Assembly (NCBI GenBank): GCA_902634555.1
Contig: CACPKO010000003.1
Location: forward strand, 1 to 64,000
Length of the DNA: 64,000 nt
Source of the DNA: Actinomycetota bacterium
Lineage (GTDB): Bacteria; Actinomycetota; Acidimicrobiia; Acidimicrobiales; MedAcidi-G1
Direction: 5' to 3'
In this document: piece by piece, positions 1 to 8,384 of the stretch
Numbering within the stretch: position 1 is the stretch's first letter
How the letters are laid out: the number at the start of each line of letters is the position of its first letter
Program-made: the position numbers and the translations under genes
Notes under the pieces: model-generated
What the model saw: the letters and a program-made list of their open reading frames with translations, nothing else
Database searches by the model: none
Told to the model about the DNA's origin: nothing

Positions 1-820
1 CTGCGATCAAATACGCCATTGCGCATTCACATGTTTCTGCAGCCGTAACCCAGTCTTGATCACTAACGCAGCGAACGCCGTAGCCTTCAATGACAAATTT
101 TTCCCGCTGCGCTTCTAAGTGACTCAGAGTATCTTTCTTATCAAGTGCTCCAGATAAAACTGGATAATACCAATCCATCGCCCAGCGTTCTTTTGGAGCA
201 AATGCGCCCTCCGGTTTAGTTCGGATCGAATGAGCAAGATGCGCTAAAGAAAGCTCCCAATCGGGACGGTCATGCCCGAGTTCTTCACCAATAGCGATTG
301 CGCATCTCAGACTATGGCAGATACTTGAAGAGCCCGTTAGTAACGCATACGACCAAGGCGTTCCATCCTCATGACGGGCCCACAATATAGGCCCGTTAGA
401 AGTTTGTAAACGAAGAACAAATTCGATGGCTTGATCAACTGAAGACCACATCCGTTCAAGAAATCCTCGGTCTCTCGTCATTAGCCAATGGTGCCAAACT
501 CCGGTAGCTATATAAGCAACAACGTTGGCATCAAATTTCGTATCTTCAATTCCGTCAGATAAATAGTATTGATGCCAGCCTCCAGCCCCAGTCCCACTTT
601 CATGTTGTGTATTTAACAGCCATTCATAAGCAGATTCTGCTTGGTCTAGATAGCCGGTACATGCGAGAGCCATTGCTGCCTCTACATGATTCCATGGATC
701 ACAGTGACCACCGGGAAACCAAGGAATCATTCCATTTGGAAGTTGCCATTCAGCGATCGTTGAAGCCGTCAGTTTTAAATCTTCAGCAGTAATTACTCCT
801 GGAACTTCAGGCAGTGGCAT
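1..820 (-). CDS. alpha/alpha-toroid (six-hairpin glycosidase-like) protein, C-terminus cut by window edge
   Basis: An open frame runs from an ATG at 820 to the window edge (273 codons, no stop), preceded by a GGAGAA ribosome site. The product is rich in Trp, His and Tyr with repeating helical hairpins: WQLPNGMIPWFPGGH near residue 25, DPWNHVEAAMAL near 41, FDANVVAYIATGVWHHW near 95. This spacing is typical of alpha/alpha toroids such as six-hairpin glycosidases. From memory, homologues beside this glycosyltransferase and methyltransferase are often labelled prenyltransferase, apparently from fold similarity. The start overlaps the end of the upstream methyltransferase gene by 14 bp, so the two are very likely cotranscribed with the glycosyltransferase before them. 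A role in trimming or building a surface glycan is inference. The substrate is unknown. Confidence 0.75.
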   Translation of the reverse strand, partial: MPLPEVPGVITAEDLKLTASTIAEWQLPNGMIPWFPGGHCDPWNHVEAAMALACTGYLDQAESAYEWLLNTQHESGTGAGGWHQYYLSDGIEDTKFDANVVAYIATGVWHHWLMTRDRGFLERMWSSVDQAIEFVLRLQTSNGPILWARHEDGTPWSYALLTGSSSICHSLRCAIAIGEELGHDRPDWELSLAHLAHSIRTKPEGAFAPKERWAMDWYYPVLSGALDKKDTLSHLEAQREKFVIEGYGVRCVSDQDWVTAAETCECAMAYLIA

Positions 821-1556
821 GGCTATTCTCCGGATCAGGTTTTGCAGCGTAAACAATTTTACTTTTACCTAAAAGAGGATTCAAAAGCGATTCAGTCCAT
901 CGAGTCAACTTAGGAGCTTTTACAATATCCCAAGTCAGTAATCTGTGGTACGCCTTAACGAGTCGGTTTTCTTCAATTGCTTTGTTTGGGCCTATAGCGC
1001 ACCTCAACCACCAATACGGACTATGCAGAGCATGCGCTTTATGGCTACCAAGTGGAAACAGTCCAGCGGATGATATTTTCTCCTCTAACTCTGTACGCCC
1101 ATAAATACGAACATGGCCACCCACAGCATTAGGTGCGTGATAATCCTCTGAAAGCGCCCAACACACTCTTTCGGGGAATTTGGATGGAATCGTTATTGCT
1201 AAAGTGCCTCCAGGTCGGAGAACACGAGCTAACTCTCCTAGCACTTCCTGATCTTGTTCAATATGTTCCATAACTTCAGACGCAATAATTCGATCAAAGG
1301 ACTCATCAGCAAAGGGCAGTTGAGTAGCATTTCCGTTCGCAGTCTCTAACATGATTCCTTCATCTATTTCACCGTCTTCCCACATGACAGCAGCGACGCT
1401 TCGAACCTGAACTAACTCTTCATAGCCAAGATCACATGCCACCACGTTGGCTCCTCGACGCAAAGCCTCGTAAGCATGTCGTCCAAATCCGCAACCCAGA
1501 TCAAGAACTTTTTCGTTTGGTTGCAGGCATAAACGCTCATAGCGGACAGTAAGCAT
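807..1556 (-). CDS. class I SAM-dependent methyltransferase (Methyltransf_11 type)
   Basis: The 249-residue product has a clear class I methyltransferase fold. Motif I is VLDLGCGFGRHA (about residues 17-28), followed by the acidic loop VVACDLG and post-motif FDRIIASEVMEHIEQ, with the later LRPGGTLAITIPS strand. This is the UbiE/COQ5-like small-molecule type; no membrane segments are evident. It begins 7 bp after the glycosyltransferase stop and overlaps the downstream toroid gene by 14 bp, so the three form one operon. The context suggests methylation of a sugar or lipid-linked glycan, but the substrate cannot be read from the sequence. Confidence 0.9.
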   Translation of the reverse strand: MLTVRYERLCLQPNEKVLDLGCGFGRHAYEALRRGANVVACDLGYEELVQVRSVAAVMWEDGEIDEGIMLETANGNATQLPFADESFDRIIASEVMEHIEQDQEVLGELARVLRPGGTLAITIPSKFPERVCWALSEDYHAPNAVGGHVRIYGRTELEEKISSAGLFPLGSHKAHALHSPYWWLRCAIGPNKAIEENRLVKAYHRLLTWDIVKAPKLTRWTESLLNPLLGKSKIVYAAKPDPENSHATA

Positions 1557-1563
1557 GAATTAG

Positions 1564-2841
1564 TTACCTTTGCCCTAGAAGCTCGTGATACTGCTCAACG
1601 GTTCGAAGCGCAGTATGGCGCCAACTCCAGTGATCAATCACGCGTTGACGTCCCTGCATGCCGACACGTTTTCGAGCTTCGGGGTTATCAAGGGCATCGC
1701 GGATCATGACAGCAAGAGCTTCACTATCGCCAGGTGGGACTTGGAAACAGGTTTCATTATGGGTTCCTGTTACCTCCGGAAGAGCCCCTCCTGTCGTCGT
1801 AACTAAAGGAATCCCACAAGACATAGCCTCAATAGCAGGTAGAGAAAAACCTTCATATAGAGAAGGGACGATTGCTAACTCAGATTCGCTGTATAACTCA
1901 ACAATACGTTCGTCAGGTACTCCATGTACCCAAGAAACACAGTCCGTTAAACCCAACTCTTTAAAAACATCTGAACTAGCGCTATCTTCTTTTTGGCGAC
2001 CAATAATTACCAGTTCGATATGTCGTTCTGTGCGTAATTTCGCTATTGCTTCAAGAAGATACTTCAGTCCTTTCATCGCTACATCAGCACTAGCAGTAGT
2101 GATAATTTTTCCTGGAATTCTTTCCACATTCTCCATAGGTAAGAACAAATCAGGGTCAACGCCAACTGGCACGACATGCACACGTTCAGGATCAACTTTA
2201 TGGTCGGCCACTATGTCGGTTTTAGAAGATTCTGAAACAGTCATTACCCGTTCCATTCTTTTTGCCACTTGTGTCTGCATCTTTGTGAACGCATACCAAC
2301 GACGTTTTCCGATTCTTTCAATCAACCCTCGGGCATGCTCAATTTCGAGACGGCGATCTACAGTGATTGGGTGGTGGATAGTTGAGAGAACAGGAAGATT
2401 TAAACGATTTTGCATAAGAAGTAAACCCCAACCTAGGCACTGGTTGTCATGCACTAAATCAAAGTCGTTTCTCCGTTTAGCAAGATGACTCCAGGCACGC
2501 ATACTAAAAGCCATTGGCTCGGAAAAATTACCAGTATTGAAAGAAAAGGATTCTAAGAAATCCCATTTCGTCTTTAACTCCCAAATTCTTGCCTTCCTCA
2601 TTGGAAAATGGTCGTTGTAAAGATCAAGACTTTTCAAAGGGGTCAACGGAACGGTTTCGTCAAGAACCGGGTAAGGCTGTCCGGCAAATACTTCAACATG
2701 ATGACCTAAACCTGTAAGAGCTTTAGTTAGATGTCGAGTGTAGACACCTTGACCGCCACAATGAGGTTTACCGCGATAAGCCAAAAAAGCAATACGCAGT
2801 GGATCGTCAACACCCATTGAAGACTTTTCGTTATTACCCAT
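1564..2841 (-). CDS. family 4 glycosyltransferase (GT-B fold)
   Basis: The 425-residue protein has the two-Rossmann GT-B layout. The N-terminal half carries an acceptor loop of the GGQGVYTRHLTKAL type (about residues 29-42). The C-terminal half has the GT4 nucleotide-sugar signature: SELAIVPSLYEGFSLPAIEA, then MSCGIPLVTTTGGALPEV, with the EGFSLPAIE element carrying the family's EX7E region. It is first in a minus-strand operon with a methyltransferase and a toroid protein. It is divergent from dtd, with only 60 bp between the start codons. It probably transfers a sugar from a nucleotide donor to a cell-envelope or storage glycan; donor and acceptor are unknown. Confidence 0.9.
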   Translation of the reverse strand: MGNNEKSSMGVDDPLRIAFLAYRGKPHCGGQGVYTRHLTKALTGLGHHVEVFAGQPYPVLDETVPLTPLKSLDLYNDHFPMRKARIWELKTKWDFLESFSFNTGNFSEPMAFSMRAWSHLAKRRNDFDLVHDNQCLGWGLLLMQNRLNLPVLSTIHHPITVDRRLEIEHARGLIERIGKRRWYAFTKMQTQVAKRMERVMTVSESSKTDIVADHKVDPERVHVVPVGVDPDLFLPMENVERIPGKIITTASADVAMKGLKYLLEAIAKLRTERHIELVIIGRQKEDSASSDVFKELGLTDCVSWVHGVPDERIVELYSESELAIVPSLYEGFSLPAIEAMSCGIPLVTTTGGALPEVTGTHNETCFQVPPGDSEALAVMIRDALDNPEARKRVGMQGRQRVIDHWSWRHTALRTVEQYHELLGQR

Positions 2842-2901
2842 TTATTAATTGTGGCGGCACTTTTTGATGATTACTCGCTGGTAACTTGTACCTTTTGTCA
2901 C

Positions 2902-3339
2902 ATGAGAGCTTTAATACAGCGAGTTGAACACGCAAAAGTGACGGTAGAAGAGGAAATTATTGGTTCTATCGGCTCAGGATTATGCGTATTCGTCGGGGTT
3001 ACCCACACAGATGGAGTGGAAGAATCAAGAAGAATTGCAAAGAAAATTACCAAATTAAGAATTTTTGATGACTCGGAAGGTGTGATGAATCTTTCGCTAC
3101 TTGATACAAAATCAGAGGTACTAGTTGTCAGCCAGTTCACACTTTATGGCAATACTTCTCGTGGTAATCGGCCATCATGGATTGCTGCCGCTCAACCAGA
3201 ACAGGCTGAACCACTTATTGAAGAAATCATCAAATCTTTATGCGAAGAAGGCTTCAAAGTTGCAACAGGAAAGTTCAGAGCCTACATGAAGGTTGAATTA
3301 GTCAACGACGGGCCATCCACAGTGATGATCGAGGTTTAA
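2902..3339 (+). CDS. dtd: D-aminoacyl-tRNA deacylase
   Basis: DTD hydrolyses D-amino acids (and glycine mischarged on tRNA-Ala) from tRNA. The 145-residue product starts with the family's MRALIQRV. It contains SQFTLYG (about residues 78-84), the active-site strand, and VNDGPST near the C-terminus, the cross-subunit Gly-cisPro motif. A longer reading from a GTG at 2851 adds 17 residues absent from the family, so I chose the ATG at 2902, although no strong ribosome site precedes it. The stop overlaps the convergent lnt stop by 4 bp. Confidence 0.95.
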   Translation: MRALIQRVEHAKVTVEEEIIGSIGSGLCVFVGVTHTDGVEESRRIAKKITKLRIFDDSEGVMNLSLLDTKSEVLVVSQFTLYGNTSRGNRPSWIAAAQPEQAEPLIEEIIKSLCEEGFKVATGKFRAYMKVELVNDGPSTVMIEV

Positions 3340-4820
3340 GCCGGTTCTGGTTCTTCTTCAGGTTCTTTGTGCCCTATAAGAATTAAAAGAAATGACAAAA
3401 TAATCATTGGCCAAATCCCTACTTGAGTAGCCCATGTGAGCCCACTGCGTCTTTCAACAGTTGCGTGTAGGACAGTCTGCTCTGAGATCGATGTTCGCTG
3501 AATGACTTTGCCATTTGGATTGATCACTGCGCTGAAACCTGTAGGGGCTGCTTGTAGAACCCATCGACCGGTCTCAAGCGCTCGAAGACGACTAGAAGCC
3601 ACTTGTTGGGTTTGAACAACTGTCAACCAATAACTTGCTCCATTTGTCGGATTAATAAGAATCTCCCCACCATTTTTAATAGCATCCCTAACTCTGTGTT
3701 CAAAGAAAATTTCCCATGAGATAGATATACCAAGATTCCCAACAGGGGTTTTTAAAACAGCAGGGCCATTTCCCGCTCGAACATCACGTGCCGGAAGGAG
3801 ATCAGCGGCAAAAACTTCAATAAGAGAACGCAGAGGAACAAATTCGCCAAAAGGAACAATTCGTACTTTGTCGTAGCGATCAATGACCATACCGTTTGAG
3901 TCAATAGCCGTGGAATAATTCAAATTCGCTTTTGGGTCTGAATCGTCTTGGAGGAACCACCCAGGAATAAGAACAGCGTTAAGACGCTTCGCTTCCATAG
4001 AAAGAGTTTCAGCGGCTTGATCGGAATAGAGGCGATTCGGAAGAGGAGAATTTGTAGGTGGATCTGGATTGACTACATTCTCCGGCCATAGAACTAAATC
4101 AACACCTTTTTCAACTAGTTGATTTGCTTCTATTTGATTTGAAAACACCGTAGAGGCTCCGGAAGGAGTGGCACGTGTACGTTGGGGGCCGCCTCCCTGA
4201 ACAATTGCTACTTTCATCTCATCAACAAATTGCCCTTCTGGAGCCAGTGCAGCCAGCACCCCAGAGAGAACAAGCGCAAAAGAAGCAACTCCTATTGTGA
4301 GGGCAGACCATTTGTTTGCTCGACGCCCATCAAAAAGCGCACTTAATGCAACACCGATTGCTACGACTAAAGCAACGAGAAGAAGTGGCCCTGCAACTCG
4401 AACAACTGGAGTTAACGGCCCTGCTGCCTGACCTTGTGCCAAAGTAGCCAAAGGGATGCCGCCAAAAGGCCAAGACCATCGACCAAATTCCGCCAAGGTA
4501 ACCGCCCCAACTAGAGCTAACCGGCGACCATTATTAGCCGGCACAACTAAAGAAGCAACTCCCATAAATGACGCGTGCACAAGAGCATTTATTACCCAGC
4601 CCGCAGGAGTCAGATCAACCATCCAAATAGTGCCAATTAGTGCCCACACTAATCCCACTAAGAAACCTCGACGGAGTCGTCGAAGCGCCGCTTGTCCGCT
4701 TAATAACCGGTCCAATACCGCGATCCCAATAAAAGCAGCAGGCCACCAACCCCAAGGCGGAACTGACGCGACAATTAAAACTCCAGATAAAAAACACCAG
4801 AACATAGGCTTCAATCTCAT
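3336..4820 (-). CDS. lnt: apolipoprotein N-acyltransferase homologue with Ser in place of catalytic Cys
   Basis: Lnt N-acylates the lipid-modified N-terminal cysteine of lipoproteins in the cytoplasmic membrane. The 494-residue protein has a membrane-spanning N-terminal half (about residues 5-190, several hydrophobic helices) and a nitrilase domain (about 200-440). The nitrilase Glu is E247 (LVLWPENVV) and the Lys is K318 (RYDKVRIVPFGEFVP). The motif that should read I-C-Y/W-E reads ISWE, placing Ser at 368. The codon is TCA at 3719-3717, so this is not a near-stop or frame artefact. The start is ATG 4820, 5 bp after the hemY stop; an upstream in-frame start would overlap hemY. It is last in the patatin-hemE-hemY-lnt operon. 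Either the family works with Ser in this lineage or the enzyme is inactive. Confidence 0.88.
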   Translation of the reverse strand: MRLKPMFWCFLSGVLIVASVPPWGWWPAAFIGIAVLDRLLSGQAALRRLRRGFLVGLVWALIGTIWMVDLTPAGWVINALVHASFMGVASLVVPANNGRRLALVGAVTLAEFGRWSWPFGGIPLATLAQGQAAGPLTPVVRVAGPLLLVALVVAIGVALSALFDGRRANKWSALTIGVASFALVLSGVLAALAPEGQFVDEMKVAIVQGGGPQRTRATPSGASTVFSNQIEANQLVEKGVDLVLWPENVVNPDPPTNSPLPNRLYSDQAAETLSMEAKRLNAVLIPGWFLQDDSDPKANLNYSTAIDSNGMVIDRYDKVRIVPFGEFVPLRSLIEVFAADLLPARDVRAGNGPAVLKTPVGNLGISISWEIFFEHRVRDAIKNGGEILINPTNGASYWLTVVQTQQVASSRLRALETGRWVLQAAPTGFSAVINPNGKVIQRTSISEQTVLHATVERRSGLTWATQVGIWPMIILSFLLILIGHKEPEEEPEPA

Positions 4821-4825
4821 CAGAT

Positions 4826-6199
4826 TTACCTGTAAAGAAATTCCGAAAGTTGTTGTGCTGCCTCTTTGCCAGAGCGTATACAAGCAGGAATACCAACTCC
4901 ATGACGAATAGCTCCAGCAAAGAATACTCCCGGCGCAGAATTACTCAATTCATCGTCAAGAGCATTCATCTGATCGGCGTGCCCTACCGGAAATTGCGGC
5001 AAAGAATTTGGCCACCTTGTCACTCTTACATCAACTGGTACGGACTCAATTCCTAAAGTGCTGTTTAAGTCAAGACGCAGTTCGCTGACGAGTTCATCAT
5101 CAGTCATGGTTACGTGTCGGTCGTCATCAATACGGCCAGTAGAAACACGAAGAATTTCTAATTCTGGATGGCGAAGATGAGCCCATTTGCTTCCCGAATA
5201 AGAACAAGCAGTCATAAAAAGCTGTGAAGATCGAGGTACTAAAAATCCGCTTTGTGAAGAGTCTGCTTCAAAGTCTGTTCTTGAATACCCAAAAGTCACA
5301 AGAGTTACTGAAGCAAATTCTATTGCATTAAATACTTGCGCTGGACCAGGAAGCGTTTTCTCTAAAATATTTGAAGAAGCATAAGCAGGTGTAGCGATAA
5401 CCACTCCATCTACACTTTCATGCCCTCTCTCTGTTTCAATTACCCACTTGTTACCCAAACGTGAAATATTCAAAACGGGGCTCACCATGTTAAAAGAGTT
5501 TCCGAGGGATTTAGTCAAGACATCAACAAGCCTGCTCATACCCTCAGGGTGAGCATGAAAAACTGGCGCAGTTGGATCGGCATTTTTTGCTAAATCTTTT
5601 AGTCGACTCAACATCCCATCAGGATGACGAGCAGCTTCAAGGAGTTGTGGTGCCATCACGGCACAACTCATCTCATCTGCACGACCAGCATTGATGCCAC
5701 CTATAAGTGGATCAACAAGGCGTTCTAGAACTTCTGACCCAACACAGGATCGAATTACTTGCCCAACACTCGCATCACTGTTAGGTAAATCAAGACTTGG
5801 GACCCCGTTGCTGTTAAGACGAGATAGCGCATCAGGCGTCAAAAGGCCGTCACCTATAGATTCTATTTCCAAGGGCACGCCGAGGACGTTAGGAGATGGT
5901 ATCTGCTGGAGTTTGCCATCGATCCAAAGCGAAGCTGTTCGAGCTGAAGGAGAAACTAATTCTGCTTCCAAGCCAAGATCACGACAGAGTTCAACTGCCC
6001 ATGGCACACGAACAAGAAAAGAATCAGCTCCCTCGTCAACTGAAACTCCAGCGAAAGGCGAAGTGGCTAACTTTCCGCCAGTTTCGCTCTCAGATTCAAA
6101 AATCAGTATCTGCGTTTCTGGAGAATTTTTTTGAAGATAATAAGCAGAGGAAAGCCCGGCTATACCTGCACCGATAATTGCAACCTTCTGATGAGTCAT
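4826..6199 (-). CDS. hemY: protoporphyrinogen/coproporphyrinogen III oxidase (HemY/CgoX type)
   Basis: This FAD enzyme oxidises the porphyrinogen ring late in heme synthesis. The 457-residue protein opens with the dinucleotide-binding motif VAIIGAGIAGLSSAYYL and the following acidic strand ILIFESESETGGKL. It ends with the FAD-binding segment PGVFFAGAIRHGVGIPACI, the usual C-terminal element of the family. Length matches HemY/CgoX. In Actinobacteria this family normally works in the coproporphyrin-dependent route, so the true substrate is probably coproporphyrinogen III (established for the group, not shown here). Its ATG overlaps the hemE stop by 4 bp, and lnt follows 5 bp after its own stop, so translation is coupled. 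Confidence 0.93.
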   Translation of the reverse strand: MTHQKVAIIGAGIAGLSSAYYLQKNSPETQILIFESESETGGKLATSPFAGVSVDEGADSFLVRVPWAVELCRDLGLEAELVSPSARTASLWIDGKLQQIPSPNVLGVPLEIESIGDGLLTPDALSRLNSNGVPSLDLPNSDASVGQVIRSCVGSEVLERLVDPLIGGINAGRADEMSCAVMAPQLLEAARHPDGMLSRLKDLAKNADPTAPVFHAHPEGMSRLVDVLTKSLGNSFNMVSPVLNISRLGNKWVIETERGHESVDGVVIATPAYASSNILEKTLPGPAQVFNAIEFASVTLVTFGYSRTDFEADSSQSGFLVPRSSQLFMTACSYSGSKWAHLRHPELEILRVSTGRIDDDRHVTMTDDELVSELRLDLNSTLGIESVPVDVRVTRWPNSLPQFPVGHADQMNALDDELSNSAPGVFFAGAIRHGVGIPACIRSGKEAAQQLSEFLYR

Positions 6200-7245
6200 T
6201 TCATTTCGGCCGAATTCAGCGGGTATGAATGAACCTGTTCAACAATTCTTTCAAGAACTTGTGGATTAGTTTCGGGTAAAACTCCATGACCCAGATTAAA
6301 AATATGTCCTGGATGGCCAGCATTTTTGTCAAGAATATTTCGGACTTCTGTTGCGATCACATTCTCTGAAGCGAAACAAATAGCAGGGTCAAGGTTTCCT
6401 TGAAGGGCTACTTCTAAGCCGAGCCGATCACGCGCCGCATCTAGTGGAGTTCTCCAATCCACGCCCATTACTGATGAACCTGCTGATGCCATTAAGTGAA
6501 GAATTTCTCCCGTACCTACACCGAAATGAATAGTTGGAACATGCTCATTTTGTACAGCAGAAAATATTTCCTTGCTGTATGGCAAAACAAAGCGTTCATA
6601 CGCAGAGGGGCTAAGGGCTCCAGCCCAACTATCAAATAATTGAATAGCAGAAACTCCAGCAGAGATTTGTGAACGCAGGGAAGAGATGACTATTTCAACG
6701 AGGCGACTCATCAAAGAGTCCCATAACTCTGGGTCGTTCATCATCAATGCCTTGGTTTTGGTGTAAGTCCTAGATGGTGCTCCTTCGATCAAGTAAGAAG
6801 CCAAAGTAAAAGGAGCTCCTGCAAATCCGATCAGAGGAACATTTAGTTCTCCTACTAGCAGTCGGATTGTTTCTAAGACATACGGGGTGTCGCTATCTGG
6901 GTCTAGAGGACGTAATCGTTTTAGATCTTCAGCTGAACGGAAAGGGTTTTCAACTACGGGACCGATCCCTGGTTGAATTTCTACTCCAAATCCAAGAGCA
7001 TGAAGAGGAACTACTATGTCTGAATACAAAATAGCGGCATCTGTGTTGTACCTATGAACAGGCTGCAAAGTGATTTCTGTTGATAGTTCAGCGTTCTTAA
7101 TAGCATCCAAAATGCTTCCCTCCCCACGAATTTTTCTGTATTCCGGAAGGGATCTTCCTGCTTGACGCATAAACCACACTGGTGTGTGGTGGTGCGGCTC
7201 AGAACGGCAAGCCGCCAAAAAGGGGGAGTCATGCAAAGAGTTCAT
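6196..7245 (-). CDS. hemE: uroporphyrinogen decarboxylase
   Basis: HemE removes four carboxyl groups from uroporphyrinogen III to give coproporphyrinogen III in the cytosol. The 349-residue protein carries the family signature VWFMRQAGRSLPEYR (about residues 23-37) with the substrate-binding Arg residues. Further along it has AILYSDIVVPLHALG, whose Asp belongs to the active site, and GFAGAPFTLASYLIEG. Length is normal. It is followed by hemY with a 4-bp overlap and preceded by a patatin gene, also with a 4-bp overlap, so two consecutive heme steps are translationally coupled. Confidence 0.97.
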   Translation of the reverse strand: MNSLHDSPFLAACRSEPHHHTPVWFMRQAGRSLPEYRKIRGEGSILDAIKNAELSTEITLQPVHRYNTDAAILYSDIVVPLHALGFGVEIQPGIGPVVENPFRSAEDLKRLRPLDPDSDTPYVLETIRLLVGELNVPLIGFAGAPFTLASYLIEGAPSRTYTKTKALMMNDPELWDSLMSRLVEIVISSLRSQISAGVSAIQLFDSWAGALSPSAYERFVLPYSKEIFSAVQNEHVPTIHFGVGTGEILHLMASAGSSVMGVDWRTPLDAARDRLGLEVALQGNLDPAICFASENVIATEVRNILDKNAGHPGHIFNLGHGVLPETNPQVLERIVEQVHSYPLNSAEMK

Positions 7246-8210
7246 GATCGGAGCGACTTCTCTAGAGCTTTACGAGAATTCAAAGTGTGCGGATGAGAAA
7301 GATGAGCCAGGGTAGAGGTTTTAGCCATCTGGCAGATCTCTTCTGAGTTGTCGGTAGACATGTTGTCTTCTCCGCGAATGCCTAGATCTTCTGCTGTTGG
7401 TTGAAAGACTAAGACGGAAGAACCGAATGATCGAATCCTTTCCACCTCCCGTCGTAATGTACGGCTGTGCCACGCTCGACCGATTGGTCCACCCGGCCAT
7501 GAAGATTCGCTTGGAGTGGCGGTCATCGCAGAAGATATCACAACAACATCAAGCCCTAATGGGGCGGCCAAATCGGCATTGGTGGAAGAATGAATGCCTC
7601 CATCTACGTATCTTGCCCCTCCAAGATCTACAGGTCGAAAATATCCTGGGATAGCAGAAGAAGCTTGAACCGCAGTTCCAATGTCACATTGGATGTCGTC
7701 TCGACCAAAGACTGCCCTTTTGCCTGTCTGCAAATTGACACTACATATCCAAGTTGATAGTTCTGGCCAAGGTTCAGGGTGAGACTCGTTTATGCGCTTA
7801 GCAAGTGAAGAACCATCTGCTTGTCCTTCAGGAAGCATCCCCGCTAAAGATACAACAGGGCGAGGCCTCCCACGTCCAAGGACTCCTTGAAGTATTAGAT
7901 AGGGATTTGCTGGCTTAAATGATTCATGGGGTGGAGGATTTTTGGGAAGATTGAGTGGAGTGGTTACCCGGTTTCGAATAGCTTGCCCTTCTGAAGTCAA
8001 TTCTTGACCAGAGTAATAGGCTGCGTGGTCAGACGCAGATAGGCCAGCGCGAATACCTACTGCAGTGCTTGCACCTGCAGAAGTTCCGACGATCAGGTCT
8101 GCTGTTCTTGGATCCCAGCCAGTGGCTTCAAAAAGTCCTGCAAGAACCCCGGCATGGTAAGCCGCTCCTGACGTTCCCCCTGCGCTTAAAACAAGTCCAA
8201 CAGTAATCAT
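7242..8210 (-). CDS. patatin-like phospholipase
   Basis: Patatins are Ser-Asp dyad lipid acyl hydrolases. The 322-residue protein shows the oxyanion loop LSAGGTSGAAYHAGVL (about residues 8-23), the nucleophile elbow GTSAG with Ser44, and the DGG motif YVDGGIHSSTNADL with Asp203. No signal peptide is seen, so it is probably cytosolic. It is the first gene of a four-gene operon leading into hemE, and its TGA overlaps the hemE ATG by 4 bp. An AGGAA site precedes the ATG at 8210. The physiological lipid and the reason for coupling to heme synthesis are unknown. Confidence 0.9.
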   Translation of the reverse strand: MITVGLVLSAGGTSGAAYHAGVLAGLFEATGWDPRTADLIVGTSAGASTAVGIRAGLSASDHAAYYSGQELTSEGQAIRNRVTTPLNLPKNPPPHESFKPANPYLILQGVLGRGRPRPVVSLAGMLPEGQADGSSLAKRINESHPEPWPELSTWICSVNLQTGKRAVFGRDDIQCDIGTAVQASSAIPGYFRPVDLGGARYVDGGIHSSTNADLAAPLGLDVVVISSAMTATPSESSWPGGPIGRAWHSRTLRREVERIRSFGSSVLVFQPTAEDLGIRGEDNMSTDNSEEICQMAKTSTLAHLSHPHTLNSRKALEKSLRS

Positions 8211-8384
8211 GATTCCTATCGTCGCAGATTAAAGAAAGAATCCGACACTTTAGAGCAGATTGATGAAGATATTTCCTCCGCTAGAATAAATCTTTGGCCA
8301 AATATGGGGAAATTGCTTGTAATTAAGAGCAAATTCTCTCTAACAACCATGAATTGATTATGTCCATACTTTTGGAGGGTGTTT

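Noticed and set aside
607-792. 61-residue plus-strand frame
   Set aside because: It lies inside the minus-strand toroid gene, which is open across the whole interval with matching motifs.
1658-2488. 276-residue open frame on the plus strand
   Set aside because: It is antisense to the glycosyltransferase gene, which has clear GT4 motifs; the frame has no recognisable motif or ribosome site and low-complexity composition.
2851-2901. N-terminal extension of dtd from a GTG
   Set aside because: The extra 17 residues are not found in DTD proteins and the family start MRALIQRV lies at 2902.
4615-4920. 101-residue minus-strand frame over the hemY/lnt junction
   Set aside because: It is in a different frame from both genes and lacks any motif; hemY and lnt account for the region.
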